From assembly GCF_017874255.1 (NCBI RefSeq), contig NZ_JAGGLD010000004.1:124001-188000 (forward strand): a stretch of 64,000 nt of DNA, in the 5' to 3' direction. The notes beneath the pieces are model-generated. The model saw nothing but the letters and a program-made list of their open reading frames with translations, did not search any database and was not told the DNA's origin. The number at the start of each line of letters is the position of its first letter. Position 1 is the first letter of the stretch. This stretch comes from Paenibacillus shirakamiensis (lineage in GTDB: Bacteria > Bacillota > Bacilli > Paenibacillales > Paenibacillaceae). The position numbers and the translations under genes were made by a program. Positions 38,018-46,367 of the stretch are shown piece after piece.

Positions 38018-38104
38018 AAAAGTCAGCTCCTTTGTTCTAAATTCAGGGTCGATTCCCTTGAGGAATCGCTAATTATTTAACCGGAGTAGGCCTATTAGTA
38101 AGAA

Positions 38105-38351
38105 AGAAGTGCCGAACTCCTTAGAGGAAGCTTCCCTCTCGCGCATGTCCCGTATTTCTACAGCTTCAGAGTCTCTGAATATGTCTCGCAACAAGATTCT
38201 CAACCGGTGCATTCACGAAAAAGGGAGTACCTCGATTGCGATCTGCATAGAACGAATTCCAATTGAAACGGGAGTTTCCTTGAGTAAGCTGTCTAACATT
38301 TGAAGAATGTCATCATGATGAAGAATGTTTACTGAATAGAGTTCACCTCCT
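38105..38351 (-). pseudogene. Decayed 5' fragment of a class I SAM methyltransferase
   Basis: On the minus strand a strong ribosome binding site AGGAGGTGA (38351-38343) is followed by HDDILQMLDSLLKE in one frame and WNSFYADRNRG / PFFVNAPVENLV in the next frame, interrupted by frameshifts and stops. Those segments match the N-terminus of a family of SAM-dependent methyltransferases (FYxDRxxxxPFFVNxPDENLV). The catalytic GxGxGxG part is absent. Assignment rests on remembered family motifs. Confidence 0.5.
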
Positions 38352-38435
38352 GATATAGTATTATTTTACCATATTATGTAGAATTTTAGGGTATTTTGTA
38401 TAGTATATGGATGTAATATGAGGGGGAAATATCAC

Positions 38436-38474
38436 TAAAAAGCAGACCTCTCCATCGCTGAGAAGGTCTGCTTA
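38436..38474 (-). terminator. Terminator after the TPM-domain gene
   Basis: AAGCAGACCT / AGGTCTGCTT stem; on the minus strand it ends in T5. It lies 32 bases after the stop. Confidence 0.85.
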
Positions 38475-38505
38475 GATAGTTACTTATGAAGTGAGAAATG
38501 CTGAA

Positions 38506-39417
38506 TTAAAATCTTCGACCGGCACCGCCGCCTCCAGAGGAACCGCCACCCCCACCGTTAAATCCACCCCCACCGCCACCGCCACCACGACCGCCGCGTC
38601 CAAGTATGGACAATAGCGTCATCGTGATGAAACCGCGGAAGAAGATGAAATCGACGGCCATGAGGCCGATGATGATAATGACCCAGAAGATGGAGATCCC
38701 TCCGCCTTCATTTCCACTTTGGGAGGATCCGGGAGATGGAAGCACCACGGATTCCGGGTGAAGTTTGTCTTGTACTTTATATTCTGTAGCAACCTCATTA
38801 TATAGAGTCTTATAGGTCTCTATAATCGCTTGATCCGGCTTGTTTTGCTGAAAATAAGGGATGGATACCTCATCTAGTATACGGCCTGCTTTGCCATCTG
38901 GGATGGCGCCTTCAAGGCCATATCCGACTTCAATGCGAAGCTGGCTCGCGCCCTGCTGGCTGCTTAGAGATACGACGAGGAGTACGCCGTTGTTGAGCTT
39001 GGCATCTCCAAGTTTGTATTGTCGTAAAGCACGGTTCGCATATTGTTCCACCGACTCTTCCCCAATTGTGGGTACGGTAAGCACCGCGACCTGTGCCTTA
39101 GTAGCGCCTTCTAGAGCCCGACCCAAGCGATTCAATTCATCTTTTTGTTCTTGATTCAATAGATGCTGAAAATCCTGAACATAGATATCTCCTTGAGGAG
39201 CGGGAATTTCGATAACGGCAGCCCATGCAGGGGCTGCCCAAGCGAATATGAACAGCAACGTAAAAAATGCAGACAGCAGGCTCCTTGGACAACCTTGCTT
39301 TAAGCGACGGCCAAGCAAGCCTGCAAAAGGAACCTCCTTGTGCTTTTCAGTGGCTGCTTGGAAATCCGAAGCTAGTGCTCGGTTTACCTGAGGAGAACTC
39401 AGGCGGTTACCGTTCAT
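38506..39417 (-). CDS. TPM-domain (YgcG-type) protein with Gly-rich tail
   Basis: A 303-residue membrane-associated protein. A long N-terminal stretch precedes a signal/anchor (LLSAFFTLLFIFAWAAPAWA); the TPM domain (IYVQDFQHLLNQEQKDELNRL... EVGYGLEGAIPDGKAGRILD) spans about residues 72-205; then a helix and a C-terminal run of glycine with GGGSSGGGGAGRRF. The ATG overlaps the lemA stop (ATGA). LemA and TPM-domain proteins are regularly paired; function is not established. The glycine tail is encoded by a GC-rich low-complexity segment. Confidence 0.88.
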   Translation of the reverse strand: MNGNRLSSPQVNRALASDFQAATEKHKEVPFAGLLGRRLKQGCPRSLLSAFFTLLFIFAWAAPAWAAVIEIPAPQGDIYVQDFQHLLNQEQKDELNRLGRALEGATKAQVAVLTVPTIGEESVEQYANRALRQYKLGDAKLNNGVLLVVSLSSQQGASQLRIEVGYGLEGAIPDGKAGRILDEVSIPYFQQNKPDQAIIETYKTLYNEVATEYKVQDKLHPESVVLPSPGSSQSGNEGGGISIFWVIIIIGLMAVDFIFFRGFITMTLLSILGRGGRGGGGGGGGFNGGGGGSSGGGGAGRRF

Positions 39418-40064
39418 GCGCTCTTACCAGATGAAAGTAGAGTCAGCTTAGGATTGTTATTGAAGTTGAACGAAGTTGATTTATCCTCATCACTAAAGTC
39501 GACTTCTGGATTATTACGGGATTCCGTCGTAGTCTGGAAGTATTCTTTTTTGTCGAATCCAAGGATGCCAGCCATCAGACTGCCAGGAAAGCGGCGAATC
39601 ATCTTGTTATAATTGGCTACTACAGTATTGTAATCTTTGCGTGATACCGCAATACGATTTTCAGTTCCAGCGAGTTCATCCATCAATTGCTTGAAATGAG
39701 CATCGGATTTGAGGGTTGGATAGTTCTCAACTACTACCAGCAATCGGCTCAAAGCGCCTTGCAATTGTTCATTGGCTTCCGCTTTCTCTTGATTCGTGCG
39801 TGCGCCACCTAGAGAAGCTCGTGCATCCGTTACAGATTTAATGACATCTTTCTCCTGCTTGGCAAATCCCTTTACCGTGTTAACCAGATTGGGAATGAGA
39901 TCATACCGACGCTGTAAGTCGGTTTCAATGACACTGAATTTCTCATCAACCTCCGTCTCTGCATTAACGAACTTGTTATAGTTGCTGATCATAATAATTC
40001 CTAAGATGACGACGATCGCAACGACCGCAATAATGGGAATAAGACAACCTTTTCCTTTTGGCAT
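39414..40064 (-). CDS. lemA: LemA family protein
   Basis: A 216-residue protein with an N-terminal membrane anchor (CLIPIIAVVAIVVILGII) and a helical bundle outside or at the membrane. Family segments: YNKFVNAETEVDEKFSVIETDLQRR, RRYDLIPNLVNTVKGFA and YNKMIRRFPGSLMAGILGF. It is the first gene of a two-gene unit with the TPM-domain protein. Function of the family is unknown. Confidence 0.93.
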   Translation of the reverse strand: MPKGKGCLIPIIAVVAIVVILGIIMISNYNKFVNAETEVDEKFSVIETDLQRRYDLIPNLVNTVKGFAKQEKDVIKSVTDARASLGGARTNQEKAEANEQLQGALSRLLVVVENYPTLKSDAHFKQLMDELAGTENRIAVSRKDYNTVVANYNKMIRRFPGSLMAGILGFDKKEYFQTTTESRNNPEVDFSDEDKSTSFNFNNNPKLTLLSSGKSA

Positions 40065-40205
40065 TATGTAGTCCCCTTTTCGATTAATCTAGTGCATGTA
40101 GTTTGTTTGTACCCGAAGACAGCAAGTGAGAAACCACATTCCGGCAATGTACAAGAGAATCAAGCTCTGAGATAATAAGAAATGATCTGAAAAGGAGGTC
40201 ATTTC

Positions 40206-41165
40206 TTGTACCCTCTAACGAAGTTGAATGACTCCCACAGGCACTTCCCGGGCCTGCCGATGCTCAAACGAGAAGTGCTTTATACAGGCATGAATGGGCA
40301 ACAAGTTGAACGTATATACAGTACTCTGGACAAGTCTTACATTTACAAACCGCTGACTAATGATAGCCAGTCTGGCAGGGAGCGATGGATCTACCATCAT
40401 ATTCTTCCGTTACTGCCTGATATTTATCCAGCTTTAGTGGATGCAAGCTTTGAAAAAGAGGGACCAGATAGCTGGCTCCTTTTCGAGGATTTAGGTCCTT
40501 TACGTCACGTGTTTCGAATGGATACCGCTCGTGAAGTGCTTAAGCATATGGCTAGGTGGCATACATTTCCTCATCATCATTGGCCCGATGGACTCACCTT
40601 GCAGGGGCCTAAACCCTCCATTTTGCAGATGGCTGCCGAACTTTGTGCGCGTGCGGAAGACTTGTACAGAGTTACAGCTTGGGCAATTCCTGAAGAAGCC
40701 GAAAACATAGTTCAGTTCATTCGGGCTGTGGATGTGGACGAGACTTTTTTCCGGGATGCTGTAGTGCTTACGCATGGAGATCTACATTTAGGTAATTATA
40801 GTAAGGTGAGAGGGCGAACGATGATTCTGGACTGGGAACATGCTCACCTGAACCTGCCCTATTGGGATCTGTATCATGTTCTTGATGTATCACATCCGTT
40901 ATACCCTAGACGCATCACCCCTTCCCAGCGTACAACCCTGCTTCATTACTATATGCATCAATCAGCACAGTATGGCGAGAAACTGGACAAGGAAATTTTT
41001 ATGAGGAACTATCGTGTGTTTAGCTGTGTTTTTTCGCTTTGGATGTTGTTATTAGTAGAATCTGATTTGAGTAGTGGGCAGACCCCTTGGCCGCAGGACA
41101 AACTTTTGGTGCAACGCGAAGAAATTAAGGACAGTTTAAGGCACAATATTCGTCGATGGAGATAG
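40206..41165 (+). CDS. Aminoglycoside phosphotransferase-family kinase
   Basis: A 319-residue kinase-like protein of the APH/choline kinase superfamily. The catalytic loop is VLTHGDLHLGNY and the metal-binding motif MILDWEHAHL; the N-lobe has SYIYKPL as putative lysine strand and WLLFEDLG. It starts with TTG at 40206 behind AAGGAGGTC. The next gene, a glycosyltransferase 63 bases on, is probably in the same transcript. Relatives include spore-coat CotS-like proteins; the substrate is probably not an antibiotic. Confidence 0.85.
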   Translation: MYPLTKLNDSHRHFPGLPMLKREVLYTGMNGQQVERIYSTLDKSYIYKPLTNDSQSGRERWIYHHILPLLPDIYPALVDASFEKEGPDSWLLFEDLGPLRHVFRMDTAREVLKHMARWHTFPHHHWPDGLTLQGPKPSILQMAAELCARAEDLYRVTAWAIPEEAENIVQFIRAVDVDETFFRDAVVLTHGDLHLGNYSKVRGRTMILDWEHAHLNLPYWDLYHVLDVSHPLYPRRITPSQRTTLLHYYMHQSAQYGEKLDKEIFMRNYRVFSCVFSLWMLLLVESDLSSGQTPWPQDKLLVQREEIKDSLRHNIRRWR

Positions 41166-41228
41166 CACGAGGAGCGGTAATGCAGCGCCAGGCGCGGATG
41201 CAATAGAGATCCGAAAGGCGGCTGGACG

Positions 41229-42230
41229 ATGAAAAAAGTAGGATTAGTAATGAGGAAAATTCAATTTGCTGAGCGCCAAGGTCCAAAGGTATTCGCCGAT
41301 CGCTTACAAGCGCTAGCCCGAGAATTAGGCGTGGATATTGTGTTTATCTCACCCGAACGGCATGTAAGTGAATTCGACTGGCTTCCTGGATATGAACATG
41401 AGAAGGGTGACCTCGTGAACTACGATGTCGTTCTTGATCAAATCTATAATAGACATATTGAGCATGTCATTTATACGGTTTCGGGATTTACCTTTCTTAA
41501 TATGTTCCTTAAAAACAGTGTGCTTTTTCCGCATAGCTTTCCAGACCCTGCCTTGACAGGGTATGAGATGATGAAGCCTTTCTATACGATGGTGAATAAA
41601 GCTATTGTGCAGACTGAATTTTTGAAGAGAGAAATTAGCCGTAACTTTGGTGTCACAGATACCAAAGTTATCCCGATTGGATTCGATGAACGCTTGGCAG
41701 AGCGGTACTATGATCCTGAGCAGGTTGTACATAACCGTATATTGTGGATGGGCCGAGATGAGGAGAATCGTAGACCAGACATCGTGCTCGATTATGCCAG
41801 ACATAATCCGGACAAGGAGGTCATTATGGTGTTCGGAGGCGAACGCTATAAACAAAGTATGAAGAAATACAGCATTCCAGATAACGTAAAGCTTAAGTTC
41901 GCACTTACCCAAGAGGAAGTATTCCAACTCATGAATTCCGCCAAAGTATACTGGAGCTGTTCTAAGTTTGATACCTTTGCAATGCCGCTAACGGAAGCGC
42001 TAGCGATGGGCAAAATTGTTGTAAAACCCGAGCACCCTTGTTACGATCATATTAGCGCACAGCATGCTTTTTCTGGTAATGAGCATAACTGGTTTGAACT
42101 TGTTAATATGGCAGCAGCCTCTCCCTTGAAGAGTTCATGTGAGAACCGTGCCTATGCATTTGAGAAATTCTCAAGTCAAGTTATGAAGCAGGGTTACGCA
42201 GATTTCTTCGATCAATGGCTTAGTAGTTAA
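41229..42230 (+). CDS. Glycosyltransferase, GT4-like
   Basis: A 333-residue predicted cytoplasmic GT-B glycosyltransferase. The C-terminal domain has RILWMGRDEENRRPDIVLDYA and the nucleotide-sugar region SKFDTFAMPLTEALAMGKIVV with the E-x7-E pattern. Paired with the phosphotransferase upstream, the arrangement resembles spore-coat or cell-surface glycan loci, though this is inference. AAGGCGG precedes the ATG. Confidence 0.8.
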   Translation: MKKVGLVMRKIQFAERQGPKVFADRLQALARELGVDIVFISPERHVSEFDWLPGYEHEKGDLVNYDVVLDQIYNRHIEHVIYTVSGFTFLNMFLKNSVLFPHSFPDPALTGYEMMKPFYTMVNKAIVQTEFLKREISRNFGVTDTKVIPIGFDERLAERYYDPEQVVHNRILWMGRDEENRRPDIVLDYARHNPDKEVIMVFGGERYKQSMKKYSIPDNVKLKFALTQEEVFQLMNSAKVYWSCSKFDTFAMPLTEALAMGKIVVKPEHPCYDHISAQHAFSGNEHNWFELVNMAAASPLKSSCENRAYAFEKFSSQVMKQGYADFFDQWLSS

Positions 42231-42415
42231 TTTAACCAGACTGCATCATGAAGTAATTCACTCCACGTTAGGACCACATCTTCTGAGACTATCATCTACG
42301 TACATCTAAGGTAAGATACTCCACGATAATTCACCACATCTAGGCTTTAACCGACGTTTAATGACTTCCTACTAAAGACTATCAGCTTTATGTTCACTGT
42401 ATAATTTTTCAGTAC

Positions 42416-42449
42416 AAGGATGTCGGGGCTATTCTCAATCGACATCCTT
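42416..42449 (+). terminator. Stem-loop after the glycosyltransferase gene
   Basis: AAGGATGTCG / CGACATCCTT, perfect 10-bp stem, loop 14. Only a weak T tail follows, so terminator function is likely but not certain. The 185 bases between the stop codon and this hairpin hold no recognised gene. Confidence 0.55.
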
Positions 42450-42473
42450 ATTGCTATGCAACGTTCTTCTTCA

Positions 42474-42503
42474 ACATCTACATCTACATCTACATCTAAA
42501 TCT
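42474..42503. repeat. ACATCT hexamer tandem repeat
   Basis: Four exact ACATCT units followed by AAATCT. Simple sequence repeat in an intergenic region. Confidence 0.75.
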
Positions 42504-42587
42504 ATATTTTACTAAAAAAATTTACTTAGAAAAGTTATTAAAAGCAATTACGAAAATAATGCCTTCCTCATGATGTAATAGGTGCAC

Positions 42588-42614
42588 AAAAAAAGACACC
42601 TTGGCAGGTGTCTT
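42588..42614 (-). terminator. Terminator of the small Fur-controlled gene
   Basis: AAGACACC / GGTGTCTT stem with six-base loop; on the minus strand seven T follow. It lies 43 bases beyond the stop of the 50-residue gene. Confidence 0.85.
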
Positions 42615-42656
42615 GGAGCCGCAAAGCTTTAGAAAGAGAGCGGCGTGACGTATACA

Positions 42657-42809
42657 TTAATCTTGTTGAGCATCATGATGCATATAGGACAGCTTGCGAA
42701 TAATTTCTCTTTGCCATTTCTCATCTCCGAGTTGCACAGCGAGGTTGAGAAGATCCAAATATTCATCAATCTGTGGATGTATAGTTACATTTGGGGTAAG
42801 TGTTCTCAT
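42657..42809 (-). CDS. 50-residue protein under a Fur box
   Basis: A short soluble protein, MRTLTPNVTIHPQIDEYLDL at its start, rich in Leu, Glu and Asp with a probable helix EYLDLLNLAVQLGDEKWQRE. The ribosome binding site AAAGGAG is nine bases before the ATG at 42809; an upstream TTG/ATT extension lacks one. A near-perfect Fur box lies 40 bases upstream and a good terminator downstream, so this is a complete iron-regulated small gene. Not similar to FbpA/B as far as I can judge; function unknown. Confidence 0.78.
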   Translation of the reverse strand: MRTLTPNVTIHPQIDEYLDLLNLAVQLGDEKWQREIIRKLSYMHHDAQQD

Positions 42810-42848
42810 GCGCGTTACTCCTTTGAGTTCAAATATCAAGATCTAGTA

Positions 42849-42867
42849 GATAATGAGAATCATTATC
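42849..42867 (-). promoter_or_regulatory. Fur box
   Basis: GATAATGAGAATCATTATC matches the 19-bp Fur consensus GATAATGATAATCATTATC at 18 of 19 positions. On the minus strand it lies just downstream of a plausible promoter (TTGCAA, then CATAAT) and upstream of the 50-residue gene; binding would repress it when iron is plentiful. Confidence 0.88.
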
Positions 42868-43179
42868 ATGAACTTTCTATCTTTATATTATGCATGATCC
42901 TGTTCAAATTGCAACAGTTAAACGAAGAAATTTCTCACAATTACATAATTATGATGAAGCAAAAAAGAGCGGTCCCATCGCCAAAGTAATAGGCCGATTC
43001 ACTATGGATGTAGAGATACGGTAGAAGAGATAGGGCAGAATCCAAACACCTGTTGGTAGTGTTCGACACTCAGTTCTACATTCGCTACAATGACATATGG
43101 ACATGCACTTTGTATGCTTATTTCCTCCAAGGGCTTTGAATTTTGGGCCATTCTTAAAAGTAAAGGAGATCCTTATACC

Positions 43180-43641
43180 ATGAATACGTGCGAAATTGGA
43201 ACCGAGCTACTGCATCTTTTAGATGGGCAAGACCTAGCTATGAAGCAGCATGATGCCTTGCTATTATTGACGGTAAATGAAGAGGGCTGGCCTCATACAG
43301 CTATGATTAGCGTGGGTGAAATTGTAGCACTCAATGCAACAACGCTTCGTATAGGGGTATGGCCAGGTACAGAGACTAGTCGAAACATGGTCCGGACTGG
43401 ACAAGCTACGTTGGTTGCCATAGTGCAGGATCTAGCCTATTATACCCGGCTCACTCTCCAGAATTTAGCAAGTCTAGAGCCTACGGAAAATCTACGTCAA
43501 CGCTTTGAAGCGCGGGTGGTCTGGACAAGAGAAGATAAGGCTCCCTATGCGGATATTGTGAGTGGAATTTCCTTTGAATTGCATAATCCAGTAGAAGTCC
43601 TCGCCCGTTGGGAAAGGACCGTACAAGATTTATTGAAGTAA
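43180..43641 (+). CDS. Pyridoxamine 5'-phosphate oxidase-like FMN-binding protein
   Basis: A 153-residue split-barrel flavin-binding protein. The segment DALLLLTVNEEGWPHTAMISVGEIV and later LRIGVWPGTETSRNMVRTGQATL fit the pyridoxamine-phosphate-oxidase-like family. The ATG at 43180 follows AAAGGAG; the frame extends upstream but without a start signal. It is monocistronic with its own terminator. The reaction is unknown, since many family members are not PNPOx. Confidence 0.78.
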   Translation: MNTCEIGTELLHLLDGQDLAMKQHDALLLLTVNEEGWPHTAMISVGEIVALNATTLRIGVWPGTETSRNMVRTGQATLVAIVQDLAYYTRLTLQNLASLEPTENLRQRFEARVVWTREDKAPYADIVSGISFELHNPVEVLARWERTVQDLLK

Positions 43642-43687
43642 AGCAGCGATGTCGATTGGTGCTACATCCAAAAGATCATGTACATAT

Positions 43688-43726
43688 AAGCTCATTCGAG
43701 AGGTTCCTCGGATGGGCTTTATTTTT
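43688..43726 (+). terminator. Intrinsic terminator
   Basis: AAGCTCATTCGAG with CTCGGATGGGCTT, 13 pairs including G-U, followed by a T-rich tail. Confidence 0.8.
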
Positions 43727-43764
43727 ATCTATATGATAATAGAAAAACCCTATTACTGAAGCCA

Positions 43765-43794
43765 TTGACGACTGTCTAGTCTCCCGTGTAAAGT
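43765..43794 (+). promoter_or_regulatory. Promoter of the cystine/sulfur ABC operon
   Basis: TTGACG (43765-43770), 18-base spacer, TAAAGT (43789-43794); start expected near 43801, directly before the dyad at 43805. Confidence 0.6.
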
Positions 43795-43804
43795 AAGGTT
43801 CAAC

Positions 43805-43834
43805 ATAATACCTAATTAAACAACTAGGAATTAT
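43805..43834 (+). promoter_or_regulatory. Operator-like dyad, probable CymR-type site
   Basis: ATAAT-A-CCTA (43805-43814) and TAGG-A-ATTAT (43825-43834) form an inverted repeat around a 10-base centre just after the predicted start site. The motif CC-N12-TAGGAATT recurs before tcyP in this window. Position fits a repressor; CymR (cysteine regulator) is the likely candidate, by inference. Confidence 0.6.
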
Positions 43835-43874
43835 AAGAATATTAGCAGGAAGACAACTCAACAGGGGGTTTGTG

Positions 43875-44009
43875 ATGAATGAGTTCTATCGGTTAGGCTC
43901 TATCGTAGTCCCCATGGATGAGCGCGAAGAATATGAACGATTTCATGAAATCGTTCATGACAGGTGGAGACATCACTATCGTTCTCCTAAGAAAGGTGGT
44001 ACATCCTGA
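43875..44009 (+). CDS. 44-residue ORF heading the sulfur ABC operon
   Basis: ATG at 43875 with AGGGGG six bases upstream, followed by 44 codons. The product is charged and His/Arg rich (RFHEIVHDRWRHHYRSPKKG) with no membrane helix and no cysteine, so it is not a cysteine-counting leader peptide. It lies between the operon promoter and the binding-protein gene. A 26-bp perfect palindrome sits inside it. Not recognised. Confidence 0.6.
   Translation: MNEFYRLGSIVVPMDEREEYERFHEIVHDRWRHHYRSPKKGGTS
43933..43958. repeat. 26-bp perfect palindrome
   Basis: ATGAACGATTTCA followed by its exact reverse complement TGAAATCGTTCAT, within the 44-residue ORF. GAACGATATGAAC lies about 50 bases downstream as a partial copy. 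Operator or RNA hairpin; unknown. Confidence 0.7.
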
Positions 44010-44066
44010 ACGATATGAACACTACAAACAGGGTCAAGCCAAATCACAACCATCGGAGGTCAGTTC

Positions 44067-44885
44067 ATGAAAAAAGTTGGGGTATTTTGGGTGACGATCA
44101 GTATGTTGATGACGATGCTCTCTGGATGCGGAGCCGAGAAAGAAGCTGCGGCTGTCGATGCCAAGACAGGTTCGAACATAGCAGTACGGAAAATTATTGT
44201 GGGAACCGGCACACAGTTTCCGAACGTTTGTTTTTTAGATGATAAAGGTAAGCTTACGGGCTTTGATGTGGAGCTCGTTCGGGAGCTGGATAAGCGACTG
44301 CCTGAGTACGAATTTGAATTCAAAACGATGGAATTCTCCAGCCTTCTGCTGAGTTTGGGAACGAAGAAGATCGATTTTATTGCTCATCAGATGGAGAAAA
44401 ATCCGGAGCGCGAAGAGAAATTCCTATTTACCAAAGAACCTTATAGTATCTTCTTAAATAAAGTAGTCGTTCCTAAGCGCAACACGGATATTAACTCCAT
44501 TGACGATTTAAAAGGCAAAAAAGTGATTACGTCAGCTACTAGTAACGAGGCGTATATCTTGCAGCAATATAATAAGAAAAACAACAGTGCGATTGATATC
44601 GTCTACTCCAGCGGAGCATCCAATGATACGACCAACCAAATTTTGAACGGGCGTGTAGCGGCTACTATCAGCACTTCTTTTGCACTGAAGTTCCTACCGA
44701 ATGGAGATCAATTGAAGACGGTAGGCGATGCTTTAACCCATTCAGATGTACTGTTCGTGCTTCGCAAAGATGAGCAGGAAGTGGCAGATAAGCTCGATCA
44801 AGCTATTAAAAGCGTGAAGGACGACGGTACACTAGCCAAGCTCAGCATCCAGTGGCTGGGCGAAGATTTCACCAAGACGAAGTAA
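44067..44885 (+). CDS. Amino acid (cystine-type) ABC transporter binding lipoprotein
   Basis: A 272-residue family 3 solute-binding protein, lipid-anchored by lipobox LSGC. Family signatures: VGTGTQFPNVCFLDDKGKLTGFD and DFIAHQMEKNPEREEKFLFT. It feeds the two permeases and ATPase encoded next. The gene order SBP, permease, permease, ATPase, M20 amidohydrolase resembles the B. subtilis tcyJKLMN-ytnL set, so cystine or S-substituted cysteines are the likely cargo. CGGAGGTCAGTTC precedes the ATG. Confidence 0.88.
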   Translation: MKKVGVFWVTISMLMTMLSGCGAEKEAAAVDAKTGSNIAVRKIIVGTGTQFPNVCFLDDKGKLTGFDVELVRELDKRLPEYEFEFKTMEFSSLLLSLGTKKIDFIAHQMEKNPEREEKFLFTKEPYSIFLNKVVVPKRNTDINSIDDLKGKKVITSATSNEAYILQQYNKKNNSAIDIVYSSGASNDTTNQILNGRVAATISTSFALKFLPNGDQLKTVGDALTHSDVLFVLRKDEQEVADKLDQAIKSVKDDGTLAKLSIQWLGEDFTKTK

Positions 44886-44895
44886 AGATACGAGT

Positions 44896-45684
44896 ATGAA
44901 TACTTCCTTTCAATTATCTTACGTATTCGACTTTCTGTTCAAGCTGCTGGGCTATGTGCAGATTACCCTTTTCATTGTGGCAAGCTCAATTGTACTGGGG
45001 CTAGTGGTGGGTCTAGTCCTTGCCCTGCCTCGAATGTATCAAGTGCCTCTTTTAAAGCAGTTGTCTGCCGTCTTCGTCTCATTTTTCAGGGGAACGCCAG
45101 TATTGATCCAACTCTTTTTAATCTATTTTGGTGTGCCGGAACTGCTGAAAGTGGTGAATATCGATGTGACGAAGGCCCCTGTTTTACTTTTTGTAATTCT
45201 GACCTATACGCTGAATAGCGGAGCTTTCTTAAGTGAAATTATCCGAGGAGCTGTAGCTGCGGTAGATCGGGGCCAAGTCGAGGCGGCTTATGCCGTAGGC
45301 ATGAGTAAATATCAGGCATTTGTAAGAATTATGTTGCCACAAGCCCTGTCGGTATCTATACCTATTTTTGCAAATAAAGTGCTGGCTAATCTTAAAGAGA
45401 CTTCTCTAGCCTTTACCCTTGGACTTATGGATATTAACGGAAAAGCACAAAGTCTAGGATCCCTGACTAATCATTTTGTAGAAAGTTATATTGCCTTATC
45501 AGCACTGTACTTTGTCATGGCCATCTTAATAGAGCAGTTGTTCTTATGGTGGGAGCGGCGGATGCACCGGCATGAACAAGGATATATCTCTCCATTACAA
45601 GAGCTAAAGTTTTCTCATACAGCTCGACGTCTTCGTGATCAGAAGGAGGATGCTTTATTCAACTCGACCCAAGGTTTATCTTAA
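44896..45684 (+). CDS. Amino acid ABC transporter permease (TcyL-like)
   Basis: A 262-residue inner-membrane subunit of the polar amino acid transporter family, with the His/Glu/Gln-type permease motif VEAAYAVGMSKYQAFVRIMLPQAL and GAFLSEIIRGAV. It starts 10 bases after the binding-protein gene. It forms a heterodimer with the next permease. Confidence 0.88.
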   Translation: MNTSFQLSYVFDFLFKLLGYVQITLFIVASSIVLGLVVGLVLALPRMYQVPLLKQLSAVFVSFFRGTPVLIQLFLIYFGVPELLKVVNIDVTKAPVLLFVILTYTLNSGAFLSEIIRGAVAAVDRGQVEAAYAVGMSKYQAFVRIMLPQALSVSIPIFANKVLANLKETSLAFTLGLMDINGKAQSLGSLTNHFVESYIALSALYFVMAILIEQLFLWWERRMHRHEQGYISPLQELKFSHTARRLRDQKEDALFNSTQGLS

Positions 45685-46367
45685 CGGCCTTTCTGTCTTT
45701 GTTTCAGGCCCTTCCTATGACCCTATTGATTACTGCCGTGTCACTTATAGGAGGCTTTATCATTGGAATGATTGTGGCGCTTGTCCGCATCTATCGTGTT
45801 CCATTTCTTCGTGGGCTAGGGGCAGCCTATGTAACGGTCATTCGAGGGACGCCGATGCTGATGCATCTGTTCCTCATTTATTTCGGACTGCCTGTAGCGA
45901 TCGATAGTTTCTGCGGCTTTGTGGGCATTCATTTCAGTTCCACTTCGATTCCCATTCTGTATTTTGTATTCATTGCTTTCTCAATAACGGCGGGGGCTTA
46001 TAGCGGCGAGGTCATCCGCTCAGGCATTCTGGCTGTGGACCGAGGTCAAGTGGAAGCTGCACATTCTGTTGGCATGTCTAGTGTCCAGACGTTTCGCCGG
46101 ATCATTCTTCCTCAGGCGCTCTCGGTTAGTCTCCTGAATATCTCAAGTGAGGTGATTGGGATGCTGCATGGTTCCACGCTGGCTTATACCGTATCGATTC
46201 GAGAGATTAATGCGCAGGCTAATATCGTGGCGTCTAGCAATTGGAAGTTCTTTGAAGCGTATATCGCAGCGGCACTCCTATTCTGGGGAATAACCTTGTT
46301 AATCGAACGGGTCACGGCTTTTCTAGAAAAGAAAATGAATACGTACAATCGAGGCGGGGTAGCATGA
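45657..46367 (+). CDS. Amino acid ABC transporter permease (TcyM-like), possible ATT start
   Basis: Second permease, with [20 protein letters not shown] and [18 protein letters not shown]. The first TTG in frame is at 45699 but has no ribosome binding site and would lose a conserved N-terminal segment ([19 protein letters not shown]). AAGGAGG at 45643-45649 sits seven bases before an ATT codon at 45657 in the right frame, so an ATT start is proposed, giving 236 residues. The gene overlaps the upstream permease end by 28 bases and the ATPase start by four (ATGA). If ATT is not used, the product starts at 45699. Confidence 0.75.
   Translation: MQLDPRFILTAFLSLFQALPMTLLITAVSLIGGFIIGMIVALVRIYRVPFLRGLGAAYVTVIRGTPMLMHLFLIYFGLPVAIDSFCGFVGIHFSSTSIPILYFVFIAFSITAGAYSGEVIRSGILAVDRGQVEAAHSVGMSSVQTFRRIILPQALSVSLLNISSEVIGMLHGSTLAYTVSIREINAQANIVASSNWKFFEAYIAAALLFWGITLLIERVTAFLEKKMNTYNRGGVA

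Noticed and set aside
38109..38303. 64-residue plus-strand ORF
   Set aside because: No ribosome binding site; the minus strand carries a recognisable methyltransferase remnant with a perfect one.
40206..41165. Aminoglycoside resistance gene
   Set aside because: The fold belongs to the broad phosphotransferase superfamily; pairing with a glycosyltransferase argues for a housekeeping or spore-related substrate.
42474..42503. CRISPR-like repeat
   Set aside because: The hexamer units are contiguous, with no spacers; it is a simple sequence repeat. No CRISPR array or cas gene was seen in the window.
42645..42989. 114-residue plus-strand ORF
   Set aside because: It lies antisense to the Fur-controlled small gene, covers the Fur box and has no ribosome binding site.
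45635..45907. ORF with ATG directly after AAGGAGG
   Set aside because: Spacing from the ribosome binding site to the ATG at 45650 is zero and the frame does not encode a membrane protein, while the overlapping frame is a clear permease.
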